From: Hydrogenophaga sp.
Lineage (GTDB): Bacteria; Pseudomonadota; Gammaproteobacteria; Burkholderiales; Burkholderiaceae_C
NCBI GenBank assembly: GCA_011391495.1
Contig: JAABQK010000004.1
Coordinates: forward strand, 1 to 64,000
DNA length: 64,000 nt
Reading direction: 5' to 3'
This document shows positions 58,995 through 64,000 of this stretch, piece after piece. Position 1 is the first letter of the stretch, and every line of letters starts with the position of its first letter. The position numbers and the translations under genes are program-made. The notes under the pieces were generated by a model, which saw nothing but the letters and a program-made list of their open reading frames with translations, was not told where the DNA came from and made no database searches.

Positions 58995-59744
58995 TTACTG
59001 AGCGGTGTAGCCCCCATCGATGGCGTGTACGCTGCCGGTGATGAAGCCGGCGCGGTCGCTCAGCAGGTAGGCGACCAGGTCAGCGACTTCTTCGCGCGTG
59101 GCCAGGCGCTGCATGGGATGAGCGCTGGCCATCCAGTCGGTGACCTGCTGGCCCGATTCGAGTATGCGCGGGGTGGCCACGTAGCCAGGGGCGACGGCGC
59201 ACACCCGAATGCCGGATGTCGCCAGTTCGAGTGCAGCTGACCGGGTCAGTCCGATGACGGCGTGTTTGGCGGTGGTGTATGCGGCCATGCCGGGCAGACC
59301 GACCATGCCGTTGGCAGAAGACAGGTTGACGATGGCCCCGCCGCCGTGGGCGAGCATGGCCGGCACTTCGTATTTCATCGAGATGAAGACGCCGGTGATG
59401 TCGGTGTCAATGACTTCGCGCCAAGCGTCCAGGTCGAGATCTTGAAGTGGCGTGCCGGCGGGCCCCGTGATGCCCGCGTTGTTCACCGCCAGATCCAGCC
59501 GCCCAAAGCGCTGCACTGTGCGCTGCACGGCGGTGGCAATGGCTGCAGGGTCGCGGACGTCGGCTTCAATGGCGAGGGTGCGCCCGCCTGCGGGATCGAT
59601 GCGTGCGCAGACATCTTCAATCGGCGCGAGATGGCGGCTGACCAGGGCCACGCTGGCGCCCCCCTTGAAGAGGCGCTCTGAAATCGACTCACCGTTGCCG
59701 GTGCCTGCGCCGGTGACCAGCGCAACTTTTCCTGCAAATTCCAT
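58995..59744 (-). CDS. Short-chain dehydrogenase/reductase
   Basis: A 249-residue classical SDR oxidoreductase. The cofactor motif is VTGAGTGNGESI (TGxxxGxG form, residues 10-21), the NNAG motif is present, the serine of the triad is in VNLSSANGM, and the tyrosine and lysine are in AAYTTAKHAV (YxxxK). The C-terminal YLLSDRAGFITGSVHAIDGGYTAQ is typical. Substrate unknown. The start at 59744 has a strong GGAGGA ribosome site, so the long upstream extension of the frame is rejected. Confidence 0.88.
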   Translation of the reverse strand: MEFAGKVALVTGAGTGNGESISERLFKGGASVALVSRHLAPIEDVCARIDPAGGRTLAIEADVRDPAAIATAVQRTVQRFGRLDLAVNNAGITGPAGTPLQDLDLDAWREVIDTDITGVFISMKYEVPAMLAHGGGAIVNLSSANGMVGLPGMAAYTTAKHAVIGLTRSAALELATSGIRVCAVAPGYVATPRILESGQQVTDWMASAHPMQRLATREEVADLVAYLLSDRAGFITGSVHAIDGGYTAQ

Positions 59745-59920
59745 GATCTGTTCCTCCGGAGTGGCGTGGGTGATACCTGTCTGACGTCGGACCCCGTGTG
59801 CTCGACCGCCGATCTTCTGCCAGATCCTGACACAGGCTGGCAGCGGGCCCGTCGGAACTGGGTGCCAAGCTTGGGGGTTTAGCACCTTACGCTTTGGTCG
59901 CGATGGCCGGGGATGTTGTT

Positions 59921-60111
59921 TCATGTTCGCTCAAGTGCCGTCGTCAGACACCGCCTGAACGGATCGGCCCGGCAATCCGCAAATGGCCCGCATTCCACCA
60001 ACCCGAACCTCGGATAGACCGCGATCGCCGGTTCAATGGCTTGCGCGCTGCCGGTTGCCAGGCTCACCCGCTCGAAGCCGCGCTGGCGCGCATGGACTTG
60101 CGTTCGCCGTG
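59921..60111 (-). pseudogene. Remnant of a GNAT acetyltransferase gene
   Basis: The gap between the SDR and Crp-family genes (59745-60146) holds no intact gene. On the minus strand, 59921-60097 reads ARQRGFERVSLATGSAQAIE, then VYPRFGLVECGPFADCRADP and a stop, which looks like the C-terminal third of a GNAT acetyltransferase. Just upstream, in another frame, 60091-60108 reads GERKSM, matching the family's GEIKSM before the CoA loop. The piece between them (the RGxGxA loop) is missing. The likely reading is a decayed gene with a deletion and frameshift. Nothing is seen in 59745-59920. Confidence 0.55.
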
Positions 60112-60146
60112 CCCGCCCTGGGCACAGTGCCGGGCACCGGCCGGCG

Positions 60147-60923
60147 CTACGCCGTGGGGAGCGTCACCGTCGGTATGGTGCTGGCGTCCTTGATCACCTG
60201 GCGCTGCGGCATGTAGTTCAGCAGCGCGTCAGTTTCCTTCTTGACCACGGCATAACACTCGCAGCTCAGGGATTCGAGCTTGGGACGGTCCAGCACCTTG
60301 ATCAGTCCACGCTTGTACGAAATCGCCCCCAGCTGTTGCAGCTTCAAAGCCGCCTGGGTCACGCCCTCGCGGCGCACGCCGAGCATGTTGGCGATGAATT
60401 CCTGCGTCATGGTCAGCTGGTTGCCCGACAGGCGGTCCATGGACAGCAGCAGCCAGCGGCAGAGCTGCTGGTCGATGCTGTGGTGGCGGTTGCACACGGC
60501 GGTCTGCGCGACCTGTGTGATCAGGGCCTGCGTGTAACGCAGCATCAGTATCAGCAACTCGCCGTGGCGCTTGAATTCATCCTTCACGCGCGGTCGGGGC
60601 AGGCGGTAGGCATGGCCGGCGCTCTGCACCATCGACCGGCTGGGCGTGCTCTCGCCGCCCATGAACAAGGTGATGCCCAGCAGGCCCTCGTTGCCCACCA
60701 CGAGGATCGCGGTGGACGCGCCGTTTTCCATCACGTACTGCAGCGAGATGATGGCGTCGGTGGGGAAGTAGACGTGGCGCATGGGGCGCCCCGATTCGTA
60801 CATGAGTGCGCGCAGCGGCAGCTCGACCAGTTCCAGGTAGGGGAACAGCCGGTCCTGGACTTCCGGTGACAAGGCGGCCAGCAGATGGTTCTGCCGGGGG
60901 TGAGGCGCGGGTTTGGTGGACAT
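60147..60923 (-). CDS. Crp/Fnr-family transcriptional regulator
   Basis: A 258-residue regulator with a cyclic-nucleotide-binding-type beta-roll (about residues 15-140) and a C-terminal winged helix-turn-helix (TMTQEFIANMLGVRREGVTQAAL, quoted in part as FIANMLGVRREGVTQAAL). It lacks the N-terminal cysteine cluster of FNR, so it is not an oxygen sensor of that type, and the cAMP-binding arginine pattern is also not evident. The ligand is unknown. It is followed upstream by the GNAT remnant and lies next to a haemerythrin gene on the same strand. Confidence 0.85.
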   Translation of the reverse strand: MSTKPAPHPRQNHLLAALSPEVQDRLFPYLELVELPLRALMYESGRPMRHVYFPTDAIISLQYVMENGASTAILVVGNEGLLGITLFMGGESTPSRSMVQSAGHAYRLPRPRVKDEFKRHGELLILMLRYTQALITQVAQTAVCNRHHSIDQQLCRWLLLSMDRLSGNQLTMTQEFIANMLGVRREGVTQAALKLQQLGAISYKRGLIKVLDRPKLESLSCECYAVVKKETDALLNYMPQRQVIKDASTIPTVTLPTA

Positions 60924-61005
60924 GTCGATGTACAGGGGGCTGGATGTTGGGTGGTTCAGTCCCGCATGACAGGTCGTCAGGCCGCTGGCGTGGCCATGGG
61001 CCTGT

Positions 61006-61509
61006 TCAGCTGCAGCTCACGCTGCCGCAGCCGCTCATGGTGGCGGGGCGCACCTTCTCCGGGTCGGCCAGGGTTTCGGTGCGGGTGTCGAAGCCCACCT
61101 CTTTCAGGTGCAGCGCCAGGCCGGCGTCCATGCTGGCGGTGTGCTGCGGGAACCATTCCACCAGCGCCTCGGCCAGGCGCGTGATGATCTCGGGGTCCTC
61201 CTTCTCGTAGTGGGGAATCACCGCGTGCAGGGTCTCCAGGATGGTGGCGTGGTGCGAGGCGTGGCAGTTGTCGGCGGTGAAGCCGGTGGCGAGCATCCAG
61301 CGCTCCTCCTGGGCGAAGTGGGCCACGGTGTGTTCGACGAACTGGCGGTACAGCGGCAGCTGTTCGCTCTGCGGCGTGGCGAGCAGCTGGGTCAGCATGG
61401 TCACGAACTCTTCGTGGGTTTCGTCCATGCGGGCGTCGCCCACGCTGAGGGTGGGCGACCAGTTCAGGCCGGTGCTGGCGGAGGCTTCGGGGGCGGCGGT
61501 GGTGTTCAT
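61006..61509 (-). CDS. Haemerythrin-domain oxygen-binding protein
   Basis: A 167-residue bacteriohaemerythrin with a four-helix bundle and a di-iron site. Ligands are visible in DETHEEFV, HTVAHFAQEERWM, CHASHHATI and PQHTASMD. It may store, sense or supply oxygen. A flexible N-terminal tail and a C-terminal SGCGSVSCS with cysteines extend beyond the usual bundle. It lies upstream of the Crp-family gene on the minus strand, 82 bp apart, and may be co-transcribed with it. Confidence 0.88.
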   Translation of the reverse strand: MNTTAAPEASASTGLNWSPTLSVGDARMDETHEEFVTMLTQLLATPQSEQLPLYRQFVEHTVAHFAQEERWMLATGFTADNCHASHHATILETLHAVIPHYEKEDPEIITRLAEALVEWFPQHTASMDAGLALHLKEVGFDTRTETLADPEKVRPATMSGCGSVSCS

Positions 61510-61594
61510 GTTGCGCGACTCTAGGGGTGGCGGGGGCGGTCGGTCTTGACGCGGATCAACTCTCTGCAGGGTCGGCCGGCCGAGCCGGCTTCGC

Positions 61595-63046
61595 TCAGGC
61601 CAGGCGACTTCGGTGGCGCGCGATCTGGCCCAGCACCTGGGCCGGCGCGGTGCCACCCAGGGTGTTGCGGGCGTTCAGGCTGCCGCGAAGGCTCAGACAT
61701 TCGTAGACGTCCTTTTCGATGCTGGCGTTGAAGCCCTGCAGCACGGCCAGCGGCAGCTCGGACAGGTCGCAGGCGTGGCTGGTGGCGGCCTTCACGGCGT
61801 GCGCCACGGTTTCGTGGGCATCGCGGAAGGGCAGGCCCTTTTTCACCAGGTAGTCGGCCAGGTCGGTGGCGGTGGCGTAGCCCTTCTTGGCCGCTTCTTC
61901 CATGGCGATGGCATTGACGGTGATGCCGCCTTCTTTTTGCCCGGTGGCCGGGTTGGGTTGGCCACCCACCATTTCGGCAAAGATGCGCAGCGTGTCTTTC
62001 AGGGTGTCCACGGTGTCGAACAGCGGTTCCTTGTCTTCCTGGTTGTCCTTGTTGTAGGCCAGCGGCTGGCCCTTCATCAGGGTGATCAGGCCCATCAGGT
62101 GGCCGACCACGCGGCCGGTCTTGCCGCGGGCGAGTTCGGGCACGTCCGGATTTTTCTTCTGCGGCATGATGGAACTGCCAGTGGTGAAGCGGTCGGCTAT
62201 TCGCACGAAGCCGAAGTTCTGGCTCATCCACAGGATCAGCTCTTCGCTGAAGCGGCTGATGTGCACCATGCACAGGCTGGCGGCGGCGGTGAATTCGATC
62301 GCGAAATCGCGGTCGCTCACGCCGTCCAGGCTGTTCTGGCAGACCTGCGCCACGCCCTGGTCATCGACCATGCCCAGCGTGCGGGCGACGCGTTCGCGGT
62401 TCAGCGGGTAGGTGGTGCCGGCCAGGGCCGCCGAGCCCAGCGGCAGGCGGTTGGTGCGGCGGCGCACGTCGGCCAGACGCTCGGCGTCGCGGCTGAACAT
62501 TTCCACATAGGCCAGCAGGTGGTGAGCAAAGCTCACCGGCTGCGCCACCTGCAGGTGGGTGAAGCCCGGCATGATGACTTCGACGTTTTTCTCGGCCACA
62601 TCCACCAGCGCGGTCTGCAGCTCTTTCAGCAGTTCGGAGATCAGGTCGATCTCGCCGCGCAGCCACAGGCGCACGTCGGTGGCGACCTGGTCGTTGCGGC
62701 TGCGGCCCGTGTGCAGGCGCTTGCCGGCGTCGCCCACCAGCTGGGTCAGACGCGCCTCGATGTTCAGGTGCACGTCTTCCAGGTCGAGCTTCCATTCGAA
62801 CGTGCCGGCCTCGATTTCGCTGCGGATCTGCGCCATGCCGCGCTGGATGTCGGCCAGGTCGCCGGCGCCGATGATGTTCTGCGCGGCCAGCATCTCGGCG
62901 TGGGCCAGGCTGCCGGTGATGTCGGCCAGCCAGAGGCGCTTGTCGAAGAACACGCTGGCGGTGTAGCGCTTGACCAGCTCGCTCATGGGCTCCGAAAACA
63001 GGGCGGACCAGGCTTCGGATTTTTTGTCGAGTTGGTTGGAGGACAT
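61595..63046 (-). CDS. argH: Argininosuccinate lyase
   Basis: Last step of arginine biosynthesis: argininosuccinate to arginine and fumarate. The 483-residue protein has the fumarase-superfamily signature [16 protein letters not shown], the active-site [12 protein letters not shown], and [17 protein letters not shown]. Length is a little above the standard 460 because of the first 15 residues. Divergent from the AlgZ-like kinase gene; this argH/kinase junction is conserved in Burkholderiales. Confidence 0.96.
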   Translation of the reverse strand: MSSNQLDKKSEAWSALFSEPMSELVKRYTASVFFDKRLWLADITGSLAHAEMLAAQNIIGAGDLADIQRGMAQIRSEIEAGTFEWKLDLEDVHLNIEARLTQLVGDAGKRLHTGRSRNDQVATDVRLWLRGEIDLISELLKELQTALVDVAEKNVEVIMPGFTHLQVAQPVSFAHHLLAYVEMFSRDAERLADVRRRTNRLPLGSAALAGTTYPLNRERVARTLGMVDDQGVAQVCQNSLDGVSDRDFAIEFTAAASLCMVHISRFSEELILWMSQNFGFVRIADRFTTGSSIMPQKKNPDVPELARGKTGRVVGHLMGLITLMKGQPLAYNKDNQEDKEPLFDTVDTLKDTLRIFAEMVGGQPNPATGQKEGGITVNAIAMEEAAKKGYATATDLADYLVKKGLPFRDAHETVAHAVKAATSHACDLSELPLAVLQGFNASIEKDVYECLSLRGSLNARNTLGGTAPAQVLGQIARHRSRLA

Positions 63047-63186
63047 GGTGGGGGCAGGGGCTGGATGGGACAGGTGGGCGGGTGTGCCACGGGCATGGAC
63101 GGCCTGCAGGGTGAAAACGTTGGTCTGTGCCCACGTTTTTCTTGACGGAGCCTGCCCGAAGACCGGCCCCGGCCTATAGTGCAGCC

Positions 63187-64000
63187 ATGAGAGATTCCCG
63201 AATTTTATCGAGCTTCCAGGACCTCCATCCTGGCGCGGGCACGCTCCCGCTGTCGCAGATGCCGGAACTCGTGCGCAGCCGCGAGCTGGTGTTCGACACC
63301 TGCAAGGTCGGCGTGGTGATGCGGGCCGTGCTGTTCGTGCAGGCCGTGGTCGCGGTCGCTGCCCTCTTTGGCGCGCAGAGCTGGTGGACCTGGATCACCC
63401 AGATGGCCATGTTCACCGGGGCCGCCGTGCCTGCCACCCTGGTGTGGTTGCTGGCCGTGTGCGCGCTCAAACAGGTGCTCGGCCGGATGCCGATGCCGGC
63501 GCAATGGGCCGCGGGCAGCGTTCTCGGTGCGCTGGCGGCGCTCTATGGCTGTGGCCTGCTCGCGTGGATGGGGCTGGTGAACCCCGCCCCCTGGCTGGCC
63601 AGCGCGGCCGCCGGTGCGCTGGTGGCCGCGGTGCTGGTGGCTGCACTGGTCTGGCGGGCCAAGGCGCGCGCGCCAGCGGGTACCACGGCCCAGCTGGCCG
63701 AGCTGCAGGCGCGCATCCGGCCCCACTTCCTGTTCAACACCCTGAACACGGCGATTGCCCTGGTGCGCGAGGAACCAGCAAAGGCCGAAAACCTGCTGGA
63801 AGACCTGAGCGAACTTTTCCGCCATGCGCTGGCGGACACCAAGGAAGCGGTGCCGTTGTGGCAGGAACTGGAGCTGGCCGAGCACTACCTGGCGATCGAG
63901 CAGATCCGTTTTGGCGAGCGCCTGAAGGTGGAATGGAGCGTGGACGAGGCGGCCTCGAAGGCCAGGCTGCCGCCGCTGATCCTGCAGCCGCTGGTGGAGA
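63187..64000 (+). CDS. AlgZ/LytS-type sensor histidine kinase, 5' part
   Basis: The first 271 residues of a membrane histidine kinase. About four hydrophobic segments (about residues 40-155) are followed by the His_kinase domain, with the phospho-acceptor histidine in [19 protein letters not shown] and the downstream [20 protein letters not shown]. This is the LytS/AlgZ class that signals to LytTR response regulators. The ATPase domain lies beyond the window. By analogy with related genomes the next genes should be a LytTR regulator and hemC. Confidence 0.88.
   Translation, partial: MRDSRILSSFQDLHPGAGTLPLSQMPELVRSRELVFDTCKVGVVMRAVLFVQAVVAVAALFGAQSWWTWITQMAMFTGAAVPATLVWLLAVCALKQVLGRMPMPAQWAAGSVLGALAALYGCGLLAWMGLVNPAPWLASAAAGALVAAVLVAALVWRAKARAPAGTTAQLAELQARIRPHFLFNTLNTAIALVREEPAKAENLLEDLSELFRHALADTKEAVPLWQELELAEHYLAIEQIRFGERLKVEWSVDEAASKARLPPLILQPLVE

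Noticed and set aside
60147-60923. Crp/Fnr-family protein as the regulator of the FNR-type boxes in the window
   Set aside because: It has no N-terminal iron-sulfur cysteines, so it is not a good FNR/Anr candidate; the real regulator is probably elsewhere.
61613-63145. 510-residue frame opposite argH
   Set aside because: Antisense shadow of argH codon pattern.
1-64000. CRISPR array, insertion sequences, prophage or integrative element
   Set aside because: No regularly spaced repeats, transposase, integrase or phage structural genes were seen; the tRNA-Leu has no adjoining integrase.

Overview
The window is a 64 kb, GC-rich, gene-dense chromosomal segment. Gene content and protein style point to a betaproteobacterium of the family Comamonadaceae, perhaps close to Hydrogenophaga. 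The family call rests on the aa3 oxidase cluster with its DUF2244/DUF2970/twin-membrane-protein companions, the argH to AlgZ-like kinase junction, and a BioC-like protein next to comF. The genus is a guess. I see no CRISPR array, prophage, insertion sequence or rRNA operon. The only RNA gene found is a tRNA-Leu(CAA). Most of the window is ordinary core genome.

Layout. 1-7.3 kb (minus strand): a five-gene run, MoxR ATPase, GNAT acetyltransferase, VWA protein, tamA and tamB. tamB is split by a perfect 11-bp tandem duplication. 7.4-15.5 kb: a di-haem cytochrome c with an FNR-type box, DUF1841, a PcaF-type thiolase, TRIC and TSUP membrane proteins, an orphan ParA, a MaoC hydratase, trmL, comF and a BioC-like protein without a visible SAM loop. 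15.6-25.7 kb: a complete aa3 cytochrome c oxidase locus, with structural genes coxB, coxA and coxC, assembly genes ctaG, surf1 and sco, a second Sco-like gene, haem A genes ctaA and ctaB, and several tiny membrane proteins. FNR-type boxes lie in front of DUF2244 and coxB. 25.9-35.7 kb: a ferredoxin-type reductase, an epimerase, a CaCA exchanger, a membrane-anchored muramidase, tRNA-Leu, cysM, a Nudix hydrolase, a TusA-like protein, a probable pseudo-dehydrogenase and valS.

35.8-40.6 kb: an FAD monooxygenase/DUF2783 pair, divergent from a rubrerythrin, Fe-S protein and DUF3501 cluster that looks like a redox or peroxide-response module; yaaA (peroxide stress) follows. 40.6-49.3 kb: yaaA, a prolyl-4-hydroxylase-like enzyme, an alpha/beta hydrolase, queF, an HDAC-family deacetylase, tspO, a phosphofructokinase, a CBS protein, DUF1161 and a dienoyl-CoA-isomerase-like crotonase. 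49.3-64 kb: a DUF11 surface protein that stops abruptly, dinB, a SIMPL protein, an anti-sigma-like protein beside lldD, a kinase/ATPase fusion, an acyl-CoA ligase, an SDR, a GNAT gene remnant, a Crp-family regulator, a haemerythrin, argH and the start of an AlgZ-type kinase cut by the window edge.

The most notable observations are the reversible-looking 11-bp duplication in tamB, FNR-type boxes placed where they would repress aerobic respiration genes, and the rubrerythrin/Fe-S/DUF3501 cluster. I found no clear evidence of an entirely new defence or mobile system. All family assignments come from reading motifs by eye; no database search was run.
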